This document shows, piece by piece, positions 32,812 through 44,965 of a DNA stretch of 64,000 nucleotides (within the stretch, counting starts at the first letter, position 1; each line of letters starts with the position of its first letter). The stretch comes from Epiperipatus broadwayi (taxonomy: Eukaryota; Onychophora; Udeonychophora; Euonychophora; Peripatidae): NCBI GenBank assembly GCA_028023455.1, contig JAQFVV010012490.1:4402576-4466575 (forward strand), in the 5' to 3' direction. The notes under the pieces are model-generated. The model saw nothing but the letters and a program-made list of their open reading frames with translations, was not told the origin of the DNA and made no database searches. A program made the translations under genes and the position numbers.

Positions 32812-33739
32812 TAATAATGAGCATGAAATTACAACTTATGTGTGAACAGAGATGCAATGTTACACATGTTCTAAGCATCTATCTTTTTGGAAAGGAATAT
32901 GATTATAAGGCTCCAAAACATTGTTTGTAATTACACTGACATTACTTTACAGCTGGTATAATGAATATACATTAGAAAAAATGTTAATTACAACTTTTTA
33001 AATTTTTTTGTATTTCAGTGGAATATTTTCAAAATTACGGGATAGTGCATATTTGAAAGTGATGTCAGTCTGCCCATTTGTTATAAGTCTAATCTTTTTT
33101 TAATTTTTTTTTTACTATATTTACATTAAATTTTTTTTCCAATTACAACTCTTTGGACTTTCATGTTTCTTTATCATTTTAAGAAATAAAAAAAACCTAA
33201 TTATTGAATACGATAACTTAGAGTCAGCCATATTGTTTATACAATTTTTAAAAACTCCTGAAAATGAATTATTTTAAAAAAATGTATGGCAAGATTCCAG
33301 CAGGAAAACTATGTAAGAGAAAACTTTCATAAAGTATGTTTTTAAACAGTATATGCTGGCCAACTTTCAACTATTATAAGTGTTAGATGTAGTATAGGTT
33401 GGGAAGTAGGAGTGGGTGCATATATATATATATATATGCTGTTATTGCTAATTTATATAAAATTTAAATATGAATATTAATTTGGAATCATCTCTTAGAA
33501 AGGGGCATGCATGATTCTTTTCTATTGAGGGTTTCTGTCACCTGAGATATGCCATGTCTTTTTAATTTTTAATTTAATGTCTTTGAGTTCAGTGCACATG
33601 ATGTTGACAGATGAAAGAACAAAGGAATGACTAGTTCTTGAAAAATTATCAAAAAATATCGAATGTGTATCTGTGTTTATTCTAGTTTAATTATGTAGGT
33701 ATGCATGTTAGGCTATATGCATGGACATGTTTCCCAAGA

Positions 33740-34882
33740 TTCCCATAGTAAATGGAAGGGCAGGTGGGTTCCTGACATTTAATCTTGTAAACAACTTGAG
33801 AATGGAGGTCAGTTGGTAAAATATCCTTTTGTTGTTGAGAAGCCGATGCAATGAAGGTGCAATATGTAGAGCAACTTGATAAGTGGGATTTTAATAATGT
33901 GATGGGTTATATTAGATATATAAGGAAGTGACATCCAGGGTTTATGATTGGTGGATGGTAGAAAGTGTTTTTTATGGTAAAAGTTTCTGACAGTTTTTTA
34001 GAAGTAAATAGTCTTTGTATCTGATGTTATGCAGATCAGACATATATTTGTTGATATTGTCCTTCCTGTTTGGTTCAGAATTGCATAAATGAAGATTACA
34101 ATATAGAAGGCTTTAAGAACTGCAAGTTTGTGAGAGTAGTGCTAGAGAGTTGTGATGGATGAAGCCATGAATTGTATTGGTTTAATAACTATTTTGTAAT
34201 TTAATATGGGAAAATCATGGTGTATGTGGAGGTTCAAGTATTTAATACTGTTGAGACTATCTTCATTTTTACAGGTTAAAGAGATGTAGCATCAAAGATT
34301 TCTTGTTGGATTTGTGAAATTACTGTATCAGGTTATAGATGAATATGTCATTGACATAACAAATATGGTAGGGATGGGTATCTGGCATGATGTATTGGGA
34401 TGATTCTTTCTTCAGTGATATTCAGAAAAATGCTAGAAATGACACTGCTAATTGGAAATTTTATGAATCATCTGTCTTATTTTGTAAATTATATTGTTAA
34501 AGGTAGCCACATTGTCATTATAGATTAGCATTAGATAATCTGTGATAAAATCTATTTGATAGAAGTTGTAGCATGTGCATTGTAATGTTTGTTTGAGTAA
34601 TTGGATGAAAGTGACATGAGGGATTGATCTGTATAGTTTGGAAATATCAAGTGAAGCAATGAGGTCTTGTTTATTCATTTGTGCATTTTGCATCATTTCT
34701 ACACACTCAAATGAGGATCTTATAGTATATTGACCAAAGCCAAGGGAATTGAGTAGCCATTGATTTATCATTTTACTTGATTTATAATAATAGACACCTC
34801 CAAAGTTTATAATTAGGCGCAAAGGGTGGCCATCTTTATGTAATTTTATGTTGACCAATAACCTAGGGGGGAGAGGTAACAT
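33740..34882 (-). pseudogene. Penelope-like reverse transcriptase plus GIY-YIG endonuclease
   Basis: From 34882 the frame encodes 'LLVNIKLHKDGHPLRLIIN', corresponding to the I-K-x-H-K-x-G-x-P-x-R-P-I-V block of Penelope RTs. 'DLIASLDISKLYRSIPHV' follows, holding the first catalytic Asp. After a break near 34448 the motif 'CYVNDIFIY' appears (about 34362-34338), where YVDD would be expected, so a catalytic Asp is replaced by Asn. Still further downstream 'VVYKIKCQEPTCPSIYYG' (33795-33742) matches the V-Y-x-I-x-C...Y-x-G core of the GIY-YIG nuclease with its CCHH-type cysteines. Frameshifts separate these parts. The protein would have nicked DNA and copied RNA at the target. Confidence 0.78.
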
Positions 34883-35793
34883 CTGTTGGATAAATACTGA
34901 TGTATTCCTATTTAGATAATGTGTTGTTACAATATTTGCAAAGGACGGAAGAAATAAATTTATCTTTTTGCTGTTTCATATTGTAGATGGCTGTAAGCAT
35001 AAATTTAAGTTTAGAATCTGCATGTTTATTTTGGTGATAAAGTTGTTTTAGTAACAGTACAAAGTGATGCCCTTTATCCTCTTTAACACATTTAATATTA
35101 TTATTGATGAAATATTATTTGGCAACAGCAATTCTTTTTGACCACTCCCTGTTTTTAAATATTAGAGGTAACGATCTGTGCAATTTGGCCAATGATGTAT
35201 TCGCATTGGGGGTTATCATTGAAAGTTGCTTCAATTTCAGCCACTAAATCTAATAAGGTGTAGCCATGAACTGCCAATGAATCATGGGCTGAGATTCAGA
35301 ATATTAGATAATGTTTTGGAGGCATAAGTATTGTGAGGTTGACATAGTTATAGCAGATAGATGGGCATCAATATTATGCCTTATTTATTGCCTAGAAAAT
35401 TGATTTTTCTGGTAAATTTAGTCTGAAGTTGTAGAGAAAAAATCCGGCATTTATCCATAATGTCTGGGTGAAAGGAATTCAAAAGTAGTTTGCAATTTGC
35501 AGAGCCATAATTGATTGCCGTTCAATTGTTTCTTACATTCTCACAGAATATATTTTAGCAGTTGCAATTTAAGTTCCATGGTGATTCTTTCATGATTGTG
35601 AATGGATTTATTGATGTGCAGTTGACAGAAATTAGGGAATATTTTCAATGACACTCAGGATTCAAAAAAATTAATCCTTTCTTGCAGTAAATATATTGCT
35701 TTCAGAGTTTTAAAGACCATCTTATGTCATAGATGGATATCCATGTTATAATAATGTAACTATAAAATTATAAACTAACTCAAACTAAAATGT

Positions 35794-36350
35794 AATCATA
35801 AATATATGAAGAACATATAGACAAAAGCTTTCATCAAGTACATTTTTTAAACAGTATATGCTTAGCCAACATTCGATTATTATAAGTCATAAATGTAGAA
35901 TAAGTTGGTAAATGGGATATATATATATATATATACTATTATTTGTAATTTACATAAAATTGAAATATGAAAATTAATTTGGGAGAATGGGTCATCTCTT
36001 AGAGAGCGACACACATGATTCTTTTCTATTGATATAAGTTTTTGTCACCTGAGATATACCATGTCTCTTTAATTTTTTATTTAATGTTGCTGTGTTCAAT
36101 ACACACAATGTTGACAGATAAAAGAACAAGAGGATGACGAATTGCAGAAAAATGTTCAAAAAATCTCGAGTATGTGTCAGTGTTCATTCTAACCTAATAT
36201 ATAGGTATGAATGTGTGAACAGGTTTGCCTGAGATTCCCAATAGTAAATAGAGGGGATGGTATTTGATCTTGTAAACAATTTGAGAATGGAGATCAGTTG
36301 ATAAGACATCCTTTGCATTGTTGAGAAGCCGATACAATGGTGGTGTGATA
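35794..36350 (-). mobile_element. Partial upstream copy of the Penelope-like element
   Basis: This segment is a diverged direct copy of 33324-33880. Shared pieces are 'ttaaacagtatatgct', 'attattataagt', 'gattcttttctattga', 'cacctgagatat.ccatgtct', 'gttgacagat.aaagaaca' and 'gttgagaagccgat'. It encodes the C-terminal GIY-YIG stretch ('HHCIGFST', 'IPSIYYW') and the 3' tail. It stops at about 36350 in a 5' truncation. It supplies the intact reference for the insertion site of the long-TIR element. Confidence 0.82.
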
Positions 36351-38676
36351 CCAGGGATGAAATGTTCATGTACAGAATGAGTACTTTTATAGAAAAACTC
36401 ACTAAAACTTTCAAAAGCTTTAATTAAAATTTACTTTAAAAAATTCACTTTCAATTTTTTTACCAACAGTTGAATTGTTTTGGTTAATTATAACAAGTTT
36501 AAACAATGCTAAGATCTAATTTACAGTTAAAACTTTTAAGAATGTTAAAAGGATTTGGAAGATAAAAAAAAATATTGATAATGTATTATCTATATTTGAA
36601 CTAATCACAGTCTGATTAGAATGAGCACTTCAAATTCATTATTTTTTGTATGGAATTACTGTTGACTTTCAGTGTTTTTATATATGCAAAGAATGAATTT
36701 GAGTAACACATTGTTGATTATAAGTTCAGACAATGCTAAAATCCAATTTACAGTTGAAACTTTTAAGAATGTTAAAAGAATTTTTAAGATAAAAATATAT
36801 TGATAATATATTCTCTGTTTTACAAATAAGAGGCAGATTTTTTTTAGATGTGTGTAATATATATATATTGTACCAATATCCTATCGTATATACGTAAATA
36901 ATTTTGTAAAAAAAATATTTAAAATTTATTAAAATGAATTATTAATCAGTTTGAAAAGTCGAAATAAATTTAGAAAGGTTTATTTTAAAAGGGCAAAGGA
37001 AATCTCCAAAAGTCTAAAGAGGGTTTTTATTAAACAAAACACAGAAAATAAAAGTCTAAAGAATTATTTTTATTATTGTTGTTAGTTTATAGAAAATATT
37101 GTTTATAAAAGTTATAAATGATTGATTACAAAAAAAAAGAAAGTTAAAGATGACAGTTTAAAAATATAGAATGTTTATAAAGTTAAAAGCACTCTCTCTC
37201 ATTCAAATTAAAAAAAAGGGTAATTATAAATTTAAATGAGTACTTTTAGAAATATATATGTGTGAGAGTAAACAAAGAAATAACAAATGATAAATGCATG
37301 TATATGTGCATGTTAAAATAATATTGAAGAACACATGAAAATAAATAAATTCAGCAATAACAATTGATTGAAACCAACACATTTGCAATACTATTTAATT
37401 AAGAAAGAATCTATAAACAACAACATAATTAAACTCTTATTAATTGAAATCGAAAGCAGTATAATGGATTTTGCTGGCGGCTATGAAAACAGACTACAAA
37501 AAATGACAACAGGTCATTACATAAATAGACCTAAATTTTCACATGCAAGTCAGTTTTAGGAATCAGTCAATTAGTCTGGTCAGTTCAATTTATGAGTTCA
37601 ATTTGTCAATCAGTCATGCATTATTAATAGTCATCGGAACATACGATGAACTTCAAACCTTGTCCAAATACCAGTACTCTGCCTGAGATGAAGTAACAGC
37701 CACCCAATAAGTGAGAGCCGCCAGAATATCTACTGTCCTAATAATAGTGCCATGAAATAAATAACCATCCTCAACCTTAACAAAAGAAGTAACCAGGATT
37801 GTCAATCCACAGAAATCTTCCGCAGAAGCATAAATCCAGCTGGATGGTAATAAAACAAGTCAGAAACACACTGGAAACACAGGAATCAAACAACCAAAAT
37901 CTCCATACTCCAAAAACCTAGGTATTTAATAACTTTCTTATTTCTATTTGTAAATTCAACATAGTTATTGCCATCCATAAAGCCTTCAGAGTCAGTAATA
38001 AATGAATTCTATATTATGCATAAAAGAAGCATCGATGTGCTTGTTGGTTTGAATGCCTTATATTTAATATTTATCATACTATTTAATACTTTGGTCATTT
38101 AATGTTGTTAGATTATATTTTCATGTGTATTCAAAATGTGTGTGTGGTCATATATAATCACCATAAATGTTTATGTTAATTAAAAAATATCTAAAAGTAG
38201 TTTAAAACTTTAATAGTTAGTGTTTAATTAAAATAAATTGCCTTTTAAACTTAATATCTGTCGGTCAATTCTTTTTACTATTAATTAAAATAGGTTTGTT
38301 CTTGTATTACTTTGCTGAGCTAGTCATGGGATATTTTTGAACACTGGATTATGGGTCTACTGTCCAAACACATTAGCTTTAGAAACTAGCTGGTGCCCGG
38401 GGTTTTTCTCAGAAACAAATAAACTGCTTAGATAGTGGGGATTTGAATCTAGCAGTCGAGGTGGGCCATGGTCTAGAAATGTGATTGTGTTAGGCATGGC
38501 ATAGCTCGATCTGATCGTGGGTATTGTTGATAGCTCTGCTATCAAGAATATTCTTCCCTCTGCTCGAAGGGCTGATCCGTTCATGAAATAGTTAATAAGT
38601 TATAATAATAAGGTTTAAACCCAGATAAACCTAGCAAGTAGAGTACGTCGGATTCTCTACTGAACAGACCTGCCAC
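36351..38676. other. AT-rich sequence without a gene; one short direct repeat
   Basis: A roughly 110-bp sequence ('acaatgctaa.at', 'aatttacagtt.aaactttta' and 'agaatgttaaaag') is present near 36505-36600 and again near 36730-36815. The remainder contains only chance frames. The stretch 38357-38584 has higher GC and a 75-codon minus frame, but no family resemblance. A (TA)n tract lies at 38678-38693 just before T1. Confidence 0.4.
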
Positions 38677-39429
38677 AATATATATATATATATCTTGTGA
38701 CCTTCCAGATTGGCACTATGAAGGAATGTGGAAAGTTCACATTGTGCCAATAGTGATCAGGGGTACCTAATGAGAAAAAAATGAATTGTGACATAACTTA
38801 ATGTATAATTCAATTGAAAAGTTCTTAGGATGTTAGTTGGAGTGTACTAACCATTAAATTTTTTTATGTATATCTAATAGTGGGAGAGGGGAATGGATTG
38901 TATCAAGAGTTGTTGGTATGAAAGCTAGACTAGTGGGAATAAATATTGTTTGTCTGTAAGGCCGATGAGTGCTTATTCATTATTTTTTAATCTAGTATTT
39001 ATTGTCATTCTATGATCTAAGTAGTATGTGTGGGTGCATGTCCATTCACATCATCTCACACTTCACACCTCATTCATATTTCTAATTATCACTCAAAAAT
39101 ATCCATCTTGCAATAACATTATTTATTTGCTATAGAAATTGCTAATAGCTCAGGCATTAATAAACCTCTGGATTAATGGTAAGACACACACACACCATAA
39201 ATTAATATGATTTTTTTTATTAATTATTTAGTGCATAAAACCTTTCATTTGAAAATGTAAAAATTATTTATTTCGTTTATTATTAGTTAATATTTGTAAT
39301 TTAATATTTTTTCCCCCAATATTCTATTCCTAACATTTTTTTTTTACAAGTAATAAATTCTTGCATATTGTTGCCTTATTATAACTAAAAAAAAAAGAGG
39401 CATGGCTAAGTAGACGGAATACTTCAGAA

Positions 39430-40290
39430 AAAGTTTTAAAGAAGGTGAAATATTTGTCTAAAAAAGAGAAATATAATAAAACAAGTGAACCTAATATTTT
39501 CACTAAATTCTTTACTATTCCCTTTTAACTAAGGAAACTTCTCTCATATTACTCAAGCATAATTGCCAACATGTAATTGTAAAGGATACAGAATAGAATT
39601 CTCCAATATGGACGGCTAAATATTTAAAGATACACCAGTTCCAACTTTTATCGACTAACAATTTGAACTTGCTTTTATTCATAATGCATGGATATTATAT
39701 AAAAAAATTGCTAATACAATTTTGCTAAAACTTACTTATAATAAATAGTGTGACACTGGAGATGCAGAAATTAACAATAACAATTGGAAAAGCTATGCTG
39801 AACTATGTAATGGAATATTTTATTGACTCTCATTTAATAAATTTTCTATTTTTATTGTATAAAATAAGGCTGAAAAGAAAGAATTATTCGTTCTAATTCT
39901 TTACATTATTAGAAAAGCTATGTATACTAAATTACCTTACCATTCACACCTATATATGGGTGATAGAATGCGTGGCTTAATGATATTTGATAATTATTTA
40001 TCAGAAATGTGCATAAGCATGGGTGACCAAATAACCCTGATCTTGATCATGTTAAAATTTATTAAATGTTGGAAATTTTAGACAGAACAGAGTTGAAAAT
40101 AGTGTGGATCATAAAGATTTATTTGGATGATCTTTCTGAGCTGTGTAAAGTTTATAAAAAAGAATAAATTGATTCAAATATGTGCAAAAGCTGCTTATAA
40201 TGTCCATTAGGAAGTCCTAAGAACATTGGAGATTATTGCAATTTTGCCAAATTCATGTTTATTCTGCAGGAGTAATGTTTGTATGTTTTA
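39430..40290 (+). pseudogene. T1 gag relic
   Basis: In broken plus frames I read 'NNNWKSYAELCNGIF', then 'AEKKELFVLILYIIRKAMYTKL', then 'LPYHSHLYMGDRMRGLM'. Near 40220 there is 'LRTLEIIAILPN', which in the adjacent frame gives 'GDYCNFAKF'. This is the gypsy gag order: W-x-x-Y start, K-K-x-x-x-L-L-x-x-I-G helix, then L-R-x-L-x-x-Y-C-x-F-G. The same nucleotide blocks recur in T2 and T3, supporting a true coding origin. Stops occur every 10-30 codons. Confidence 0.6.
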
Positions 40291-40489
40291 ATGTTTGTTT
40301 ATTCATCTTATCAGGGTGAGCTACACATTTTGTTTTAAAATTTCAAGTATGAACTAAAAAAAAATAAAATAAAAAGGGAACTTTTATTTTAAGGATAGAA
40401 GGCTTGATATGCATTTCTTCCATTGCATATGATAGATAGATAGATTTACTTATTTATTTGTTTTTTTTTTATGTTTAGTTGAATATAAA

Positions 40490-40523
<34 letters not shown>

Positions 40524-40539
40524 GTATTTGTGTACCCAA

Positions 40540-41210
40540 TCTAGTCTAAAACTTCTCGGAGAGTTTGGTATAAGTTATACCAAGCCGGTAATATTTTCTT
40601 TTGCTGTATTATGTAAAAATATTATATATTCCCATGCTCATATTATTGGTGCAAATTGAATGCTTTATCTTTTTTCATTAGTTGGTAATAATAAATAGAT
40701 ACATGAAAATATTTATGCCACTATTGCTGAATGGTTAGGCTTACTTGATAATATTTATGCTAATTTGAAATCCGATGTTCATAGGTTTTCATGGATATTA
40801 GATTCATTTATAATTTAATTAATGCTAATACAACATTTTATTGTTTGATGTGATTCCAAAAATATTTCATACATGATCATATATTCGCATGTGTGTTCAC
40901 TATCAGAAGCTATTTTATAAGAGTTGAATTTATGCTTATTTGTTTTCTATCGGTTGCGGCTGGTTCTATGCGCTAAAGATTGTGAAAGTTTAAGAGTTTG
41001 TCTGTTATGGATTTGTCCTATATGAAATGTGTATGATGCCTTTTGAGTGGAGAGGTCATTGAAAGGATGATCATGCTATTCGGATTGAATAACGCTCATT
41101 TTACTTATTTATCTATTCAGCCTTGGGCGGTAGTATATTTCCTTATTTGATAATATATGACACGATAATTATATTTCTTAAAGTGAAGTGATAGATGCCC
41201 CATTTATTCA
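40540..41210 (+). pseudogene. T1 pol relic (possible RT)
   Basis: Around 41070 the frame 'MLFGLNNAHFTY' resembles the M-P-F-G-L-x-N-A-P-x-T-F block of Ty3/gypsy RT. About 70 bp later 'YDTIIIFLK' in another frame resembles the strand after the Y-x-D-D pair. Upstream 'ENIYATIAEWLGLLDNIY' is readable but unassigned. The match rests on one motif with supporting order, so the class is provisional. Confidence 0.45.
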
Positions 41211-42954
41211 TGATAAGTCAGCTGTGTTCTGCACCATTTGTGTCAGAAAAGTTGATAGTTATTATGTTGCTGAATTAAATTGATGTTTGAAATCTTATTA
41301 ACCCTCATGTACCCATATGCGAATATTTATTAGTTAGCATTTTGCTCTCCCTCTTCCTTCCATGTATTTATCTTTATGTTGTATATGTTAGTTATTTCAG
41401 ATAAATGTTTTAGTGATTTCTGTAATAGGAAGTCAGATTTATAATTAATGATTGACTCATTATGCCATCCATATTGTGAAGTTTATTCATTCTGCAAGTA
41501 AACCGATAGAAATGTAATCAATAAATGCATTATGATTGTAAATTTATAAATGTGCACACATTCAAAAATATGATAAATTTAAAGATATGGAAGGAGATCA
41601 TCGCTGGAATTGTAAGTTCTAAGTAGCTTGTCAAATCATATCACCCACATTATCATTATTTCATTTTTTATTATTCCTAGCAATTCACCCTCTCGGTATA
41701 AATGTAATATTGGATTACAAAATTTTACTTTATCTTATGCTAATTTTAATAAAATTATCACTTAATTTTATATAGTAAATATAGATTTATACGCATATGG
41801 AAATAATGTGAATGGCATTGATTGATTATTTGATACTGTTTTCTTAGTTCATTGAGAGCACAGAATGGGAATAGATGATATAAACATTGGTATGTGAATA
41901 TATAATTATTTTGTATTGCTAATAATTTAAGAGATAGAATTATAAATATTATTGAAATAATAGATAAGAGGAAGAGCCTCCAAATATTATGTATATAGGA
42001 TTTACATAATTTAAATGTTGTTTAGTCAAGTTTGTAGTTAATGTGAAATTAATGTTAATCCTCATCGATGTGTTTATAAAAGAATGTATCTTGTAATAAA
42101 TGTTTGTTGAAGTAAGATTCCCTCTGAATTGTTATATACGTTCGATTGACCATTTCCACACACAAATATGTTCAATATAATCTAATGGTAATACTTATCA
42201 GTTTAATAGTATACGCAATCTATCTAGATAACATGAAATTAATTGATCCAAAGCATTGTATAATGCCAAGATATAGATTTTACCTTGTTTAAAATAGATG
42301 GTGATGTGAGATAAAAATGCACCCGATCTCTATCATTGTCCACCCTTTGTTTTATTATAATATTTGTCAGTTTCACAATAGTTCTCATTACTTAATAATC
42401 ATCTTTTAATAGGATTGACTTATTATTTATATAATAGAGCCCTGAGATTATTTCATCATTTAAATAAACATTGTTATAGCTGTGCAATCTAAATCAAATG
42501 TCTGTAGATTAATTAGTGTTACAATGATCCCCAAACATATTAGATCAATGGCATGATTGGTCTAGCATGTACTTGGATGGGGGGAGAATTGAACATATCA
42601 TGATTGGTCTAGCATGTACTTGGATGGGGGGAGAATTGAACATATCATGATTTTTGATTTAATCTACCTGAATTGCTTTCTTTTGATAACATAAATAAAT
42701 ACTTATAATATAACTAAATAAACATTATATAATTACTGTTTATAAATGATTCTCTCATCCCATTTGCATTCTAAATGCCCACGAGACCCTATGACCTCTA
42801 ACCGAGCTAAGCTGTAGATTAATACTATAATAAGAGTCTTATCCATAATTAGTAACACAACCTAAATTATAAATTTTATTCTATCTCATATAGAATTAGC
42901 GCCTGGGCATTTATATGTGTATAAAGTGATATAGGTGTAGATTGTAGAGGTTAC

Positions 42955-42993
42955 TATATATATATATATATAGTGACCTTCTGGTTTGGCACC
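42955..42993 (+). promoter_or_regulatory. T1/T2 junction: (TA)n, GTGACCTTC and primer-binding-like site
   Basis: T1's purine-rich end 'gtagagg' plus 'ttac' is followed by (TA)9, GTGACCTTCTGG (42973-42984), then TTTGGCACC (42985-42993), which starts T2. In a tandem pair of LTR elements the sequence between a polypurine tract and a primer-binding site is the shared LTR. Here only about 30 bp fill that place. The LTR interpretation is inferred. Confidence 0.5.
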
Positions 42994-44639
42994 AGAAATA
43001 TTAATTGGAATTGTATAATACTATATCAGTAACATCTGATATTATCTTATTTAAAAAAATGAAATAACGTGAATTTTTTTAATTTTTTTTATTTATTACT
43101 TAAAACTATGATTAGAAGTACTTGTAGATGTAATTTAAAAATTATTAGATGTTTAGTATCTTACTTTAGGGTACAATTAGTGATAGGATAGGGGAGGTGG
43201 CTTGTCACAGAAGTAGTCAGTCTAGTTTGAGTTAATTCCAATTTGTTTTATTAGTTTGCAGAACAGTATTAAGGCTTGTTTGAATGATTCTCTAGTTCAT
43301 TTGATTATCATATTTTAATTTATAGTATAAACAGTGAAATATGTTTAACTCATCATCATTAAAATTGTCATTTTAGTCATATCAGTTTAGTATCTGTTGT
43401 ACCTTATTTGTAAATATTCAGGTATGTCTATATTATTGTTCAACTTCATTTTTCATTCATATGCTTCATTAAATCATCAAGTGCCAAATCTCATATCCAA
43501 ATATTTAATTTCATAACTAATAGAGTTAAAAACCAGCTTAATTGCATTTTAAGTGAATTAATGGATTGTTCGACTGGTTAATTATTGAACAGTAATTATA
43601 CTAGAAAATATTTTATTTGTTAAAGTAATTGTCATTAGTTTTATTTCTGTTGCTTTAAGAAGTACAGAATATTTAAGTCTTAGTTCAATTTAATATTTAA
43701 TATTTTTATTTATTTATTTAAAAGGCAAAATATTTCTCCCCACTTTTCTTTCTCTGTCAAGACAAGAAATGTTTCTTGCATAAATTAAAAAGTTTAGTGC
43801 AATGGGAGGAGCAAATAGTCTCTGTCTGATGACCTTTGAACTTTCAAACAACCTTGGACTATTGGAAGAATAAATGTGAGGTAATGTTTTAAAAGCTATA
43901 AAGGATCAATTACAATTCTATAGGGGACTGCTGACAAATCTTCTGCTACTGAATTCATCTCCAAATCAATTTTTTTTAAAAAAAAGTTAATAGTACAATT
44001 TTGTTTGTTAATCTAAATTCTTCCAAAGTTCAAGTTGAATGTATAAAAATATATTATTGGTTTATAGATATGAGAGCTTAAACAACACTAAGAGATACAT
44101 CAATTTTTATTCTTAAGCTGACTGTTTAGAGTCTCCAACCATTGTTTGAAATACATATAAGTGTCTATATTATATATTATTTAAATTTAATTGCCCATAT
44201 TAAAGAGAGAATGGAAATGCATAATAGTATTTTATGTTTGCTTTATTTAAACTTTTAAACCTAATTGGAAAGAAGAATGTTTATTTTTCAAAAGTATTTT
44301 TCTTAAAATTTAAGTATAGTCTTAAGGGAGCAACTGTATATGTTTATTATATTGAAAAATGCGCAAACTCATTATTAGATATGTTAATAACTTCAAATAA
44401 TAAATCTGTGCTAATTATTAAAGGAGAAGGTTGAGAAAGATGCATATGAATCATTTATTTTTATCATCATTATTATTGGAACATTTGTTTAATTATTGTT
44501 ATTTGTGCCTATTTAAAAAAATTAATAAGACTAAATGTACAATTGAATGCATTGTTAATATTTATCTATTTATCCCAATTACTGTGAGAAATGAATTTAT
44601 AAAATGGATAAAATTGAATATGACATTACTTTGTTAATT

Positions 44640-44965
44640 GTTTTCCTCATTTGTGCTGTGGAATTTCTTTATCTAGAATATTGCCAACAAACTCACATAA
44701 ATTTAAATAAGTATTATCAGTTAAATAATTATATACGTTCATGAATGGCTCTAAAAATAGAAAAATTCTTGAATATATCCCATAAATGAAATATGAATTA
44801 TTATTTTATTTGCGTCATTATAAAATGTTATTGCTTAATAAAAGTTATCTTATATAATGTCAATAGCAATTCATTAGCTTATTGCTAAGAACATTGAATA
44901 TGCTATTATGGATCCCAACTAATGTTGTTTGTCTTCCTGCAGGAATGTGTGTTATGTATTTGTTA
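44640..44965 (+). pseudogene. T2 gag relic
   Basis: 'LLRTLNMLLWIP' near 44885 and 'CLPAGMCVM' just after line up with T1 'LRTLEIIAILPN' and 'CRSNVCMF'. The nucleotide sequences also correspond ('aagaacattgaa' and 'cctgcaggaatgt' here, 'aagaacattgga' and 'tctgcaggagtaatgt' in T1). Everything else of gag is degraded. Confidence 0.5.

Larger units (their letters stand above)
30559..33315. mobile_element. Non-autonomous DNA element with ~500-bp inverted repeats, inserted in the PLE
   Basis: The left arm (30563-31060) and right arm (32815-33315) are inverted copies. They share 'cctgctgga.tcttgcca', 'acaatatggctgactct', 'cttagaacatgtgt' and 'gtaatttcatgctcattat'. Inner stretches 31070-31210 and 31670-31850 are also inverted copies, so almost all of it folds back. 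AGAGAAAA flanks it at 30551-30558 and 33316-33323, an 8-bp target duplication as made by hAT transposases. The joined flanks match the undisturbed PLE copy near 35815-35830. There is no transposase. It is about 1.8 kb once the nested MITE is subtracted. Confidence 0.85.
30523..35793 (-). mobile_element. Penelope-like element with GIY-YIG end, interrupted
   Basis: The minus strand carries a Penelope-type RT followed by a GIY-YIG-like block. The 3' end, ending '...tgttcttcatatattta', is found both at 30523-30550 and at 35795-35815. The same element therefore ends at both places. The full copy runs 35793 to 30523 and is split at 30559-33315 by a long-TIR transposon. A partial copy lies directly upstream (35794-36350), giving the head-to-tail partial tandem that is characteristic of Penelope-like elements. 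A short (TA)n run sits in the 3' region of each copy (33421-33437, 35919-35935). Confidence 0.8.
38694..42972 (+). mobile_element. T-family retroelement, copy T1
   Basis: T1 starts after a (TA)n run with TGTGACCTTCCA (38696-38707) and TTGGCAC (38710), and ends with 'gtagaggttac' before the next (TA)n (42955-42972). It aligns with T2 in parallel and with T3 in inverted orientation over most of its length. The 5' leader (38696-39210 against 59480-60017) and the 3' end (42740-42954 against 54707-54900 and 48070-48254) are the clearest. Decayed gypsy-like gag and RT traces lie on the plus strand. An (ATT)n microsatellite at 40490-40522 and a 47-bp tandem duplication at 42552-42645 are included. 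Confidence 0.75.

Noticed and set aside
38357-38584. 75-codon minus frame with higher GC as a gene
   Set aside because: No motif, no homologous segment elsewhere in the window and no start context. It is left as unassigned sequence.
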